This document shows positions 26,136-35,256 of a DNA stretch of 64,000 nt, in pieces. Every line of letters begins with the position of its first letter. Positions within the stretch are counted from its first letter, which is position 1. The notes under the pieces were generated by a model that saw only the letters and a list, made by a program, of their open reading frames with translations, had not been told where the DNA came from and did not search any database. A program made the position numbers and the translations under genes. Origin of the DNA: Litorimonas sp. (GTDB lineage Bacteria; Pseudomonadota; Alphaproteobacteria; Caulobacterales; Maricaulaceae); contig JAPYSU010000004.1 of assembly GCA_029936425.1 (NCBI GenBank), positions 179,061 to 243,060 of the forward strand, in the 5' to 3' direction.

Positions 26136-26153
26136 GATTTGTCATGACAAATC
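26136..26153. promoter_or_regulatory. 18-base perfect palindrome, likely antitoxin operator
   Basis: The sequence GATTTGTCATGACAAATC is a perfect inverted repeat lying about 50 bases upstream of the antitoxin start. A further half-site, TTTGTCA, begins at 26128. Ribbon-helix-helix antitoxins commonly bind short palindromes to repress their own operon. The palindrome runs into the stop codon of the dehydrogenase gene (26152-26154). Binding is inferred. Confidence 0.7.
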
Positions 26154-27180
26154 AATCTATGGATATATCGCCGTTCTGAATAAGACTTTCAACTGTGGCC
26201 AAGATAGCGACCTTAGACGGCCGCGGCACAACGCCAGTGAGAGATGTCACATAGGCGGCGTCAGCTTTGTGGAAAATTCCGAGGTCCGGAAGAACGCTTT
26301 TCACGCGGTCATCAAACAGAGCCACCAGTTTCACCATGAAATTCGGCATTTCGGATTTCGGCAATTTCTTTGCTTTGGGGTAGGCTTCTCTTAAAATATC
26401 GGCAACTTCACTGAGCCAATAGGTTTTCCCCGCCGCCATCAATCTACGGCCGCCGGTGGAACTCGCTGTCATTGCCGCGACATGGATCGAGGCGCAGTCC
26501 CGAATATCTATAATCGGAAAGGCAATTTTGGGAGTCATGGGAAACTCGCCTTCCAGCATGGCTTTCAGAAGGCCGAGGGACGCTCCGCCATTATCATAAA
26601 TATCCGGCCCCAAGACGAGACCCGGACATATCGTTGTCAGCTTTTCCTCAACACCTTGCGCTTTGGCATAAGCCCAGGCCGACAGCTCGGCACGGGTTTT
26701 TGAAACAGGATAGGCCGTCAGAGGTTTCCAGTCTGGGTCAGACCAGTCATCTTCCTTAATGATCATCTTATTCTTACGCCCTGGTTGTCCCATCATGGAC
26801 ACGAGCGAAGACGTCATAACAATACGTTCGACTCCGGATGAGAACCCATGTTCCAGGACGCGTTGGGCGCCCGCCCGGGCAGCTGGTACGAGGGCTTCGC
26901 GATCGCTGGGCGCTTCGAGAGGAAAGGGAGAGGCGATATGTTGTATATATCGGCAACCTTTGACCGCTTCCGGCCAGCCTGCATCTTTTTCGAGATCGGC
27001 TTCGACTAATTCCAATTTTGACGTGTCAGAGCCATTGGCGGCCAAGGCCTCGGCAATTTTTTCGCCTTTGGATTCTCTGCGAACGGTGCCTCTGACGGCA
27101 AAGCCTTTTTCTAACAGTTTGGCGGTTACATGAGAGCCAATAAAACCGGATAGGCCAGTGACAAGGACGGTGTCGGTCAT
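26152..27180 (-). CDS. NAD(P)-dependent epimerase/dehydratase, dihydroflavonol-reductase-like
   Basis: An extended short-chain dehydrogenase of 342 residues. Seen: the nucleotide motif VTGLSGFIGSHV at the N-terminus, an Arg-rich second strand suggesting NADP (RGTVRR), a catalytic Ser region (VMTSSLVSMMG) and YPVSK with the Tyr-Lys pair. It resembles bacterial aldehyde or ketone reductases annotated as dihydroflavonol 4-reductase-like; the substrate is unknown. It lies 20 bases downstream of the M48 protease gene on the same strand and just upstream of the toxin-antitoxin promoter. Confidence 0.88.
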   Translation of the reverse strand: MTDTVLVTGLSGFIGSHVTAKLLEKGFAVRGTVRRESKGEKIAEALAANGSDTSKLELVEADLEKDAGWPEAVKGCRYIQHIASPFPLEAPSDREALVPAARAGAQRVLEHGFSSGVERIVMTSSLVSMMGQPGRKNKMIIKEDDWSDPDWKPLTAYPVSKTRAELSAWAYAKAQGVEEKLTTICPGLVLGPDIYDNGGASLGLLKAMLEGEFPMTPKIAFPIIDIRDCASIHVAAMTASSTGGRRLMAAGKTYWLSEVADILREAYPKAKKLPKSEMPNFMVKLVALFDDRVKSVLPDLGIFHKADAAYVTSLTGVVPRPSKVAILATVESLIQNGDISID

Positions 27181-27200
27181 AACTTTACTCTCAAAGAATT

Positions 27201-28067
27201 TTATTGGGAAAGTGAAATTTTATTGGGGCAGTTTTGATTGTAGATATCAATGGCTTCAGGCATCCAGGCCTCAAAGTCATTTACCCTTGTTTCCGGGCTC
27301 GGGTGAGTGCTTTGAAATTCGGGCGGCGAAGCTCCGGCCTGCGCGCCCATGCGCTCCCAGAGGCGAGGCGCTTCGCGGGGGTCATAACAAGCGCGGCTCA
27401 TCAGGATTAATCCGATATAATCTGCCTCGGATTCATGTTTGCGAGAGAAAGGAAGGGCGTAGCCATATTGGCTAATGCCGCCAAAGACGCCCATGACGGC
27501 GCGCTGCGCCTCGTAATCCATACCGCCTGCGCTCATGGCGACGCCGGAGCCGACAATACGCTGCATATTCTGTTGGGCCATGCGTTCCGCCCCGTGATGG
27601 GCAAGGGCGTGGCCGACTTCGTGCCCCATAACCACGGCCAAGCCGTTTTCATTTTCCGCTATCGGAATGAGTCCGGTGTAAACGGCCGTATATCCGCCCG
27701 GCAGAGCAAAGGCATTGGCTTGGTCGCTCCGGATAACGTTGAACGTCCAATCAAACCCGGGGTCTTCGTTGGCGGCCGCTTCCGCTATTCGCCTGCCGAT
27801 TTCCTGCGTTGCGTCATAAATTTCCCCTGACATCACAAGATTTTGGCGGTTATCTGCTAGAATCTGCTCATAAGATTGCAGGCCGAGCTGCATTTCCTGT
27901 TCCGGTTCCATGGTGCGTAGCTGCTGCCGACCTGTGAAAGGAACCTCTTCCTGGTTCGTGAAATAATAAATCGCCGCGCCAATGGCGAAGAGCACCATAA
28001 TTGGCCAACGAAATCCGCCGCCGCGCCGAGACGATCGCCGCCCCCCAAATTGATTTCTAAAAACCAT
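27201..28067 (-). CDS. M48-family membrane-anchored zinc metalloprotease
   Basis: Seen: an Arg/Gly-rich N-terminus, one membrane helix at about residues 21-37, and a periplasmic peptidase domain with HEVGH at 149-153 (zinc ligands H149 and H153, catalytic E150) and the third ligand in ESEADYIGL. The 288-residue length matches the small periplasmic M48 proteases related to E. coli LoiP and YcaL, which act in outer-membrane quality control. The target here is unknown. It is divergent from carB. Confidence 0.9.
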   Translation of the reverse strand: MVFRNQFGGRRSSRRGGGFRWPIMVLFAIGAAIYYFTNQEEVPFTGRQQLRTMEPEQEMQLGLQSYEQILADNRQNLVMSGEIYDATQEIGRRIAEAAANEDPGFDWTFNVIRSDQANAFALPGGYTAVYTGLIPIAENENGLAVVMGHEVGHALAHHGAERMAQQNMQRIVGSGVAMSAGGMDYEAQRAVMGVFGGISQYGYALPFSRKHESEADYIGLILMSRACYDPREAPRLWERMGAQAGASPPEFQSTHPSPETRVNDFEAWMPEAIDIYNQNCPNKISLSQ

Positions 28068-28212
28068 CTATTCGTCCTCAGTTCATTCACATTCTATCAC
28101 ATATTTTGGCTTTGGTAATACTTGTATCGTCGGGTTCATTTCTCTAAAGGGGGGCAATTTGGATTCTTACGCCGGATTCTAGACGTTCAACGCCAAAAGC
28201 GGATCTTCGTTC

Positions 28213-31200
28213 ATGCCTAAACGTACTGATATTTCTTCCATTCTGATCATAGGGGCGGGGCCCATTATTATCGGGCAAGCCTGCGAGTTTGATTACTCCG
28301 GGGTGCAAGCCTGTAAAGCCCTGAAAGAGGAAGGTTACCGCGTTATTTTGGTGAACTCCAATCCGGCGACAATCATGACCGACCCCGACATGGCTGACGC
28401 CACCTATGTCGAGCCCATCACCCCCGAAATTGTCGAGAAGATTATCGCGATTGAAAAACCCGATGCGCTGCTTCCGACGATGGGCGGTCAGACCGCGCTT
28501 AATACGGCGCTCGCGCTGGAGGCCAGCGGCGCGCTCAAAAAACACGGCGTCGAGATGATCGGCGCGAAAGCTGACGTTATCGACAAGGCCGAGAATCGGG
28601 AGCGCTTTGCCGAAGCGATGACGAAGATCGGTCTTGAAAATCCTCGCGCGACAATTGTGACGGCGCCCGACGGGGACATTCAGGCCGGCATCGCCAAGGC
28701 GATGGAAGCGCTCGATTTTACCGGGCTCCCGGCCATTATCCGCCCCGCCTTTACCATGGGCGGAACCGGCGGCGGCGTGGCCTATAACGTCGAAGAATAT
28801 GAAGAGATTATCCGCTCCGGCCTGATGGCGTCGCCGACGCATCAGGTTCTGGTCGATGAAAGCCTGCTGGGCTGGAAAGAATACGAGATGGAAGTGGTTC
28901 GCGACAAAGCGGATAACTGCATCATCATTTGCGCGATCGAAAATATCGACCCGATGGGTGTGCATACGGGCGACTCGATTACCGTGGCGCCGGCGCTTAC
29001 CCTGACGGATAAGGAATATCAGCGCATGCGGGACGCCTCCATTGCCGTGCTGCGCGAAATCGGTGTCGAGACCGGCGGATCCAACGTTCAGTTCGGCGTC
29101 AACCCGGAAGACGGGCGCATGGTCGTGATCGAAATGAATCCGCGAGTGTCGCGTTCCTCTGCTCTGGCGTCCAAAGCGACAGGTTTTCCGATCGCCAGAA
29201 TCGCGGCGAAGCTGGCCGTCGGCTACACGCTGGATGAGCTGGATAACGATATTACAGGCGCGACCCCGGCGGCGTTTGAGCCGACAATTGATTACGTCGT
29301 GACCAAGATTCCGCGTTTCGCGTTTGAGAAATTCCCGGGCTCCGAACCTATTCTGACAACGGCGATGAAATCGGTCGGCGAAGCCATGGCAATCGGGCGG
29401 ACATTCTCTGAGAGCTTTCAGAAAGCCCTGAGGTCTTTGGAGACCGACCTGACCGGATTGAATGAAGTGGAAATTGACCCCACGGGCGAGATGGATGCGG
29501 AAGACCTTCGCAGCGCGATCAAAGCCCGACTTTCAATCCTCGCGCCGGATCGCCTTCTCGTTGTCGCGCAAGCCTTCCGCCACGGATTTACGGTCGAGAA
29601 GGTGTTTCAATATACCAAAATCGATCCGTGGTTCCTCCGCCAGATTGAAGCCCTCGTCAAAGCCGAAGAGTGGATCAGACAAACAGGCTTGCCGAAAGAC
29701 GCCGAAACTTGGCGCGCCATCAAGTCCGAAGGGTTTTCGGATGCGCGCTTGGCAGAGCTGACCGGAAAATCCGAACAGGCGGTGCGTAAGGCCCGGCGGA
29801 AGGCCGGCGTCCGGCCTGTCTATAAACGGGTGGATACCTGCGCGGCGGAATTCCAGGCCAAGACGCCTTACATGTATTCGACCTATGAAAATCCGAGTTT
29901 CAACGGCGTAGTGCAGGACGAGGCGCGCGTCTCGGACCGCAAGAAAGTCATTATTCTGGGCGGCGGTCCCAACAGAATTGGTCAGGGAATAGAATTTGAT
30001 TACTGTTGCTGCCACGCCGCCTATGCGATGGCGGATATTGATGTCGAGTCCATCATGGTCAATTGCAATCCGGAAACGGTTTCAACGGATTATGATACCT
30101 CTGACCGGCTCTATTTCGAACCGCTTACGGAAGAAGATGTTCTCGAACTCATTATGACCGAGCAGGAGAGCGGCGAGCTTCTCGGCGTGATCGTCCAATT
30201 TGGCGGGCAGACCCCGTTGAAATTGGCAGAGGCTTTGGAAGAAAACGGCGTTCCGTTACTTGGCACGAAGCGCGACGCGCTGGACCGGGCCGAAGACAGA
30301 GAGCGTTTCAAGGATCTTGTGGATACGCTTGGCTTGAAACAGCCTAATAATATGATTGCGCGTAACGCCAAGGAAGCCCAGTCTGCTGCGGATATAGTCG
30401 GCTACCCGCTCGTGCTCCGTCCGTCGAATGTGCTGGGCGGACGCGGCATGGAGATCGTGGATAATGATGCAGAGCTGAACCGCTACATCACGGAAGCGGT
30501 AAAAGTGTCCGGCAAATCCCCCTTATTGATTGACCAGTATTTGCGCGACGCCGTTGAAGTCGATGTGGACGTCATTTGCGACGGCGAAGACGTCTATGTC
30601 GCCGGAATTATGGAGCATATCGAAGAAGCAGGGGTTCATTCCGGTGACTCGGCTTGTTCGCTTCCGCCTTATACATTGTCGAGCGATGTCGTCGCGGAGC
30701 TTGGCCGTCAGGCGAAAGCGCTCGCGCTCGAACTCGGCGTCGTCGGTTTTATGAATACACAATTCGCGGTCAAGGACGGAACAGTTTACCTCATCGAAGT
30801 GAACCCGCGGGCCTCCCGCACCGTGCCCTTTGTGGCAAAAGCCATTAACCTGCCGATCGCGTCTATCGCGGCGAAAGTTATGGCGGGGCACAAACTTTCA
30901 GAATTTGACTTTTCGGTTCGTCCGCAAAAATATATTGCGGTCAAAGAAGCGGTTTTCCCCTTTGCCCGTTTTCCGGGCGTGGACACGGTCCTCGGCCCCG
31001 AAATGCGCTCGACTGGCGAAGTCATGGGACTTTCCGAAACTTTCGGTATGGCCTTTGCCAAGAGCCAGCTCGGCGGCGGCGTTGTCTTGCCGAAATCCGG
31101 AACCGTCTTTATTTCCGTGCGCGAAGAGCATAAGCCGAAAATGGCGGAGCTTGCCCGCGAGCTCATAGGGCTCGGCTTCAAAATCATGGCGACGGGCGGC

Positions 31201-31494
31201 ACGACGAAATATCTCCGCGAGCAGGGCATCGAAGTGGACTACGTGAAAAAGGTTCATGAGGGTCGCCCGCATATTGTCGACGAGATGAAAAACGGCCATG
31301 TGCAGCTGGTATTTAATACCACGAGCGGGAAACAATCTCTAAAGGACAGCTTCTCTCTTCGGCGCACAGCCCTGACCCAGAAAATCCCTTACTTCACAAC
31401 CGCCGCCGCTGCTCGCGCAAGTGTGGAAGCCATTAAGGATTTGTCCAAAGGCGATTATGAGGTGGAAAGCCTTCAGAGTATCGCGGCGGGGTAA
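28213..31494 (+). CDS. carB: Carbamoyl-phosphate synthase large subunit
   Basis: It makes carbamoyl phosphate from bicarbonate, ammonia from CarA, and two ATP. Seen: two homologous synthetase halves, each opening with a dinucleotide-like motif (SILIIGAGPIIIGQ near residue 9; VIILGGGPNRIGQGIEFDY near 580), ATP-grasp metal sites (VIEMNPRVSRSS, LIEVNPRASRTV), and a C-terminal MGS-like allosteric domain starting near residue 950 (IMATGGTTKYLREQG). At 1093 residues it is complete. It has its own promoter region of about 145 bases, shared with the divergent M48 protease. Confidence 0.98.
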   Translation: MPKRTDISSILIIGAGPIIIGQACEFDYSGVQACKALKEEGYRVILVNSNPATIMTDPDMADATYVEPITPEIVEKIIAIEKPDALLPTMGGQTALNTALALEASGALKKHGVEMIGAKADVIDKAENRERFAEAMTKIGLENPRATIVTAPDGDIQAGIAKAMEALDFTGLPAIIRPAFTMGGTGGGVAYNVEEYEEIIRSGLMASPTHQVLVDESLLGWKEYEMEVVRDKADNCIIICAIENIDPMGVHTGDSITVAPALTLTDKEYQRMRDASIAVLREIGVETGGSNVQFGVNPEDGRMVVIEMNPRVSRSSALASKATGFPIARIAAKLAVGYTLDELDNDITGATPAAFEPTIDYVVTKIPRFAFEKFPGSEPILTTAMKSVGEAMAIGRTFSESFQKALRSLETDLTGLNEVEIDPTGEMDAEDLRSAIKARLSILAPDRLLVVAQAFRHGFTVEKVFQYTKIDPWFLRQIEALVKAEEWIRQTGLPKDAETWRAIKSEGFSDARLAELTGKSEQAVRKARRKAGVRPVYKRVDTCAAEFQAKTPYMYSTYENPSFNGVVQDEARVSDRKKVIILGGGPNRIGQGIEFDYCCCHAAYAMADIDVESIMVNCNPETVSTDYDTSDRLYFEPLTEEDVLELIMTEQESGELLGVIVQFGGQTPLKLAEALEENGVPLLGTKRDALDRAEDRERFKDLVDTLGLKQPNNMIARNAKEAQSAADIVGYPLVLRPSNVLGGRGMEIVDNDAELNRYITEAVKVSGKSPLLIDQYLRDAVEVDVDVICDGEDVYVAGIMEHIEEAGVHSGDSACSLPPYTLSSDVVAELGRQAKALALELGVVGFMNTQFAVKDGTVYLIEVNPRASRTVPFVAKAINLPIASIAAKVMAGHKLSEFDFSVRPQKYIAVKEAVFPFARFPGVDTVLGPEMRSTGEVMGLSETFGMAFAKSQLGGGVVLPKSGTVFISVREEHKPKMAELARELIGLGFKIMATGGTTKYLREQGIEVDYVKKVHEGRPHIVDEMKNGHVQLVFNTTSGKQSLKDSFSLRRTALTQKIPYFTTAAAARASVEAIKDLSKGDYEVESLQSIAAG

Positions 31495-31591
31495 CAGTGT
31501 ATATGAGGACGCGGCCTCGTTGAGATGGCAGGATAGGTAAAACTTTTGCCGCTAAGAAATTACCTGGTTTGTAAGGTTCTTCTCAGCCACA

Positions 31592-33523
31592 TTATGCCGC
31601 GTGGTCGGTAAGTGCCGGGAGCGACCGGGCTTTCCTGGTTTCTTCTATCGTCGAACCTTTTATAGAATTATTCGTGGTGGGAAGAACAAGTTTGACCAAT
31701 GTGCCTTTGCCAAGCTGTGACGTAATAAGTAAATTGCCATTCAAAACGTTCATCCACCTTTTGGCAACTGTAAGTCCGAGTCCCGCACCGCCAAAGGCCC
31801 GTGAATAGGAACTGTCGGATTGTTCGAGTGGTTTGAAAATCGAGGCCATCTTTTCAGTGGCAATCCCGACTCCGGAATCAATAATTGAAATAGACATTCG
31901 ATCTTCTTCACGTTTCGGAATTATTTTTATTAATCCATTATTTTTATTGAATTTAACCGCATTGCTCATCACGCATTTAAGAACATGTTCAAATTTCGAT
32001 ATGTCTGTAGCAAAGCTCGAGTCAGTATGAACGGGCTGCCAGTTTAAGCGAATGCTTTTCTCTTCTATCCGACTCTGAAATTCCTGTATTACTTTTTCAA
32101 TCATTTCATTGACGCAAACCTCTGTCTTCACCACCTCAATTTCTTCTTCTTCACGATTATCGGCCACAATGAGCATGTCATTGATCATTTCCAAAAGAGA
32201 CTCTCCGCTTTCAAGAATCTTTTCTGATAATTCCTTATATTGAGGCGCATTATGGGGGCCGAACGTTTCCCGGCTCATGGCGTCCGAGAAACCGATAACG
32301 GCATTTAGCGGTGTTCGTAATTCGTGGCTCATCGTTGCCAGAAATTGAGTTCTGGCGACTTCGGCGGCTTGGGCATTCGCAATTGCGCGGCGCAGATTTT
32401 CCTCGCGCCTGTGTTCCGGGCTCATATCCGTCCAGATGAATATCTGTCCTCCATTTGCGCTTTGAGTTGCGTTCAATCTCGCCCACCTATTTTCCCCAAA
32501 AGAAAACTCCCGGCTCTCGGTAATGGCCGAGATATTTTCCATAATGGGCCGGCCATCCGGCAGAAAAAATTCCGAAAGCGCCTTTCCTGTCAGAGGCTTT
32601 TGATTGAGATGAACAAACAGGTCTCCGACTTTATGGTTAGAGGTTACAATTTTCCCGTCTTTATCGGTAATGAGTACGGCGTCCTGGGACTGTTCCAAGG
32701 CATTATTGAGATGGTCCTGTGCTTGTAATTTTGCCACTTTTTCTATCTCGAAACGCGAGCGTATTTTGGCCTGCATAATCGTCATGGACCGCAAGACTTC
32801 CCCCGTTTCATCCGCTCCGCCTTTGGGTATTTTGGCGTCAAAATTCCCTTCGGAAATAGTGCCGGCAACTTTGGAGGCCAGTTGCAGAGGATTGATTATG
32901 GCTTTGGTGAGCCAGAAAAGGGAGATAGCTGAAAAAAAGAGCGAAAAGATAACCGCGCAGGCGGTGATAATTCGCATGACATCAATATGCTGAGAGGCTT
33001 TGGCCTGAGATACCGCCATTTCATTGGAATGACTCAGCATAATGTTCTCGAAATTAATGAAAATCTTCTTTGATAATTCCGTGAGAACACGCATTTTTTC
33101 AAAGTCATAAAATCTCGGGCCATCCGAAATAAAACTGGACCAGAGCTGAATATTCTCTTTGGTTTCCTGAATGACTTTTCGATCTTCGGAATCCATGGAA
33201 AATTTATCCAGCTCCGACAGAGAGGTGTTAATGTTTTCAATGCTTTCTTTTAAGCCGGTGTGATAAATGGCGGCGCCCTGTGCCTCTCTCGCCATTTCGG
33301 TCATAATCAGACTATTCGCCCGGGAAAAATTTTCTCCGGCTTCCCGGGAAAGGATCATCATTTGATGGGGACGTAAATAGCCCGCTTCAATTTCTCGATC
33401 AACCTGGTGAAGGGAATAGAGAGAATAAAAACACAAGACAGAAATTAATGCGCACAAAGCGCCAAAAACCATTAACAGACGATTCCGGATTGATTTGAAT
33501 CGAAATAAATGTCGGTAATTCAT
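31592..33523 (-). CDS. Orphan membrane sensor histidine kinase (HAMP-PAS-HisKA-HATPase)
   Basis: Seen: membrane helices at about residues 15-37 and 183-210 enclosing a periplasmic helical sensor of about 145 residues, a HAMP linker, a PAS domain at about 275-370 (DAVLITDKDGKIVTSNHK), the H-box ATMSHELRTPLNAVIGFSDAM with H400, an N-box (HVLKCVMSNAVKFN), and G-boxes DSGVGIA and GGAGLGLTVAKRW. No receiver domain or response regulator is adjacent. The DNA looks AT-richer than carB next door, which may indicate later acquisition. The signal sensed is unknown. It is convergent with carB. Confidence 0.92.
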   Translation of the reverse strand: MNYRHLFRFKSIRNRLLMVFGALCALISVLCFYSLYSLHQVDREIEAGYLRPHQMMILSREAGENFSRANSLIMTEMAREAQGAAIYHTGLKESIENINTSLSELDKFSMDSEDRKVIQETKENIQLWSSFISDGPRFYDFEKMRVLTELSKKIFINFENIMLSHSNEMAVSQAKASQHIDVMRIITACAVIFSLFFSAISLFWLTKAIINPLQLASKVAGTISEGNFDAKIPKGGADETGEVLRSMTIMQAKIRSRFEIEKVAKLQAQDHLNNALEQSQDAVLITDKDGKIVTSNHKVGDLFVHLNQKPLTGKALSEFFLPDGRPIMENISAITESREFSFGENRWARLNATQSANGGQIFIWTDMSPEHRREENLRRAIANAQAAEVARTQFLATMSHELRTPLNAVIGFSDAMSRETFGPHNAPQYKELSEKILESGESLLEMINDMLIVADNREEEEIEVVKTEVCVNEMIEKVIQEFQSRIEEKSIRLNWQPVHTDSSFATDISKFEHVLKCVMSNAVKFNKNNGLIKIIPKREEDRMSISIIDSGVGIATEKMASIFKPLEQSDSSYSRAFGGAGLGLTVAKRWMNVLNGNLLITSQLGKGTLVKLVLPTTNNSIKGSTIEETRKARSLPALTDHAA

Positions 33524-33811
33524 TCTCTGGAGTCCAAATTAAGCAGGCAATTATATCCTCAAGTTAGTGCCCCCACAGCGAGACGGAACCCGACACAGCC
33601 CCTTAAAGACCGAACCAATCCCGTAGAAAGGCGGGGTAAACAGAGAGTAAAAGACTACAACCAAAAGATGCGTTTTGGGGTCGTAAACACTATTCTTCAC
33701 AAAAGGTTCACGGGAGAAGACCTTAATCTTATTTTGCGCTCTCGGAGATCAAAGCCTCGGCACAGGGCGTAGGGACTGGTTTGTTATATTTAATTGATGC
33801 TAGAGGGAATT
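33524..33811. other. Intergenic region without a convincing gene
   Basis: These 288 bases separate the divergent kinase and small membrane protein genes. An open frame at 33509-33772 (plus) has no ribosome site and a composition unlike a protein, so I do not call it. The stretch just before 33812 contains an AGAGGGA ribosome site for the next gene. Promoters for both neighbours must lie here, but I cannot place them with confidence. Confidence 0.5.
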
Positions 33812-34069
33812 ATGGAAGACATTATTCAGTGGTTCGCCACAATTACTGGAATTGTTGCGGCCATCATGGTCGCATTAAACTTATCCGCGAAAATTTCAGG
33901 TTATGGTTTCATTATCTTTACGGGGTCTTCGATTGCCTGGGTAACTTTTGGCGTATTGGCTGGCGAGTCTCCGCTCGCAATACAGAATGTCGTTCTAACT
34001 GTGATAAATATAGTCGGGATTTACAGATGGCTAATCAAACCCGCTCTTGGAAAAAATCCGAAATCATAA
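33812..34069 (+). CDS. Small three-helix membrane protein of unknown function
   Basis: An 85-residue protein made almost entirely of three hydrophobic segments: about residues 6-24 (WFATITGIVAAIMVALNLS), 28-48 (GYGFIIFTGSSIAWVTFGVL) and 52-74 (AIQNVVLTVINIVGIYRWL). The NVVLTVINIVGIYRW segment looks like a conserved family signature, but I cannot name the family. I start at the ATG at 33812, which has AGAGGGA about 5 bases upstream; a TTG at 33794 and an ATG at 33797 in frame are less likely. An overlapping frame at 33781-34077 is its shadow. Confidence 0.75.
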   Translation: MEDIIQWFATITGIVAAIMVALNLSAKISGYGFIIFTGSSIAWVTFGVLAGESPLAIQNVVLTVINIVGIYRWLIKPALGKNPKS

Positions 34070-34118
34070 ATTTATAAGCTGCGCGACTTTAAACATCACT
34101 TGAGCCCGGCAATAAAAT

Positions 34119-34391
34119 TTAAATCGAATATTCCTTTTTGGTCACGACGTGGCCGTAGCGCTGCACAAATTTTCGTTTGATGCGGCGCACCATATTGGTT
34201 TCTTCTTCGGGCTTCAGGCCTTCGGCGATAATCAAGGCTTCGGTGAATCGTTTGGACGTAAGCGGCTTACCGTCTTTCAGCAAATCCCTTGCCGTCACAC
34301 CCGCGCACATATTCCATTCCGTACACATGTCGGATAACAGGATATCCAGATCTGATTCGAGTTCCGGATGGCGGCGTCTTTCCCAGGCCAT
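34119..34391 (-). CDS. Small conserved-looking protein of unknown function
   Basis: A charged, helical 90-residue protein beginning MAWERRRHPELESDLDILLSD and containing CTEWNMCAG with two Cys. There is no signal peptide or membrane segment. Its ATG directly follows the trpA stop (TAA-ATG), so it is translated from the trp message and probably cotranscribed with trpA. I do not recognise the family. The ordered amino acid pattern and tight coupling support a real gene. Confidence 0.75.
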   Translation of the reverse strand: MAWERRRHPELESDLDILLSDMCTEWNMCAGVTARDLLKDGKPLTSKRFTEALIIAEGLKPEEETNMVRRIKRKFVQRYGHVVTKKEYSI

Positions 34392-35198
34392 TTAAGCTTC
34401 CCCATGTGTGGCGTCTGCGAGTGATTTGACCAGAGCGAGAGCCGCATCAAGGCCGTCTTCGAATAGTGTTTTCACAATCGCTGTGCCGACAACAACGCCG
34501 TCAGCGTCTTTGGCGACGACGCGGGCGCGTTCGGGGGTTTTGACCCCGAAGCCGACGACAACAGGAAGGTTCGCCGCCTCTTTGACGCGGGCGACCTGTT
34601 CTTTAATTGACGTTCCTTTTTCCTTGCTGGCGACATCATTAGCCCCCGTGACGCCGGTCATGGAGACGTAATAGACAAAGCCTTTTGTGCCTTCGACGAC
34701 TTTGGGAAGGCGTTTGGCATTTGTTGTCGGCGTGGCGAGACGGATGAGAGCCAGATCATGTGCGTCAAAAGCGGCGCGGAGATCTGTGTCTTCTTCGGGC
34801 GGGAGGTCCACGATGATGGCGCCGTCAATGCCTGCGTCTTTCGCGGCTTTTGCAAAGGCGGCGTAACCCATATGATGGATGGGATTGCAGTATCCCATGA
34901 CGATGATCGGCGTCGTCGTATTTTTGGTCCGAAACTGTTTGGCCATGTCGAGTACGGTTTTAAGGGTCGTACCGGATTTACGCGCGCGAATCCCGGCGTC
35001 TTCGATGACGGGGCCGTCGGCCATGGGGTCGGTGAAAGGAATGCCCAGCTCAATAATATCCACGCCGTGTTCGGGGAGGGCGTTCAGCATTTTCTGTGAG
35101 GTTTCGCGGTCTGGATCGCCGCCCATGATATAAGCAACGAAAGCCGCCTTGTTCTGGGCTTTCAGATCGGAAAAGGTTTGGTCAATACGAACAGTCAT
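34392..35198 (-). CDS. trpA: Tryptophan synthase alpha subunit
   Basis: It splits indole-3-glycerol phosphate and passes indole to TrpB. Seen: catalytic E50 and D61 in DIIELGIPFTDPMADGPVIEDA, MGYCNP near residue 120, and the GFGVKTPERARVVAKDADGVV phosphate-site region. I start at the ATG at 35198, with a CACC-TCTC leader and 268 residues, the usual size; the frame upstream to 35357 is non-coding. A short AT-rich inverted repeat (35208-35223) sits just before the start. trpB is 2.9 kb upstream on the same strand, with exported-protein genes between. Confidence 0.96.
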   Translation of the reverse strand: MTVRIDQTFSDLKAQNKAAFVAYIMGGDPDRETSQKMLNALPEHGVDIIELGIPFTDPMADGPVIEDAGIRARKSGTTLKTVLDMAKQFRTKNTTTPIIVMGYCNPIHHMGYAAFAKAAKDAGIDGAIIVDLPPEEDTDLRAAFDAHDLALIRLATPTTNAKRLPKVVEGTKGFVYYVSMTGVTGANDVASKEKGTSIKEQVARVKEAANLPVVVGFGVKTPERARVVAKDADGVVVGTAIVKTLFEDGLDAALALVKSLADATHGEA

Positions 35199-35256
35199 GA
35201 GAGGTGACCTAAAAGTTTTTAGGGCAACTGACCAGACTTTACTTTGCGGTTTAGCC

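Noticed and set aside
28144..28965. Minus-strand open frame of 273 codons
   Set aside because: It is the antisense shadow of carB and has a His/Arg/Phe-rich composition typical of such shadows.
33509..33772. Plus-strand open frame of 87 codons
   Set aside because: It begins inside the antisense of the kinase start, has no ribosome site and lacks any recognisable pattern.
33781..34077. Alternative plus-strand frame of 98 codons
   Set aside because: It overlaps the small membrane protein in another frame and has an unnatural Trp/Tyr/Arg-rich composition.
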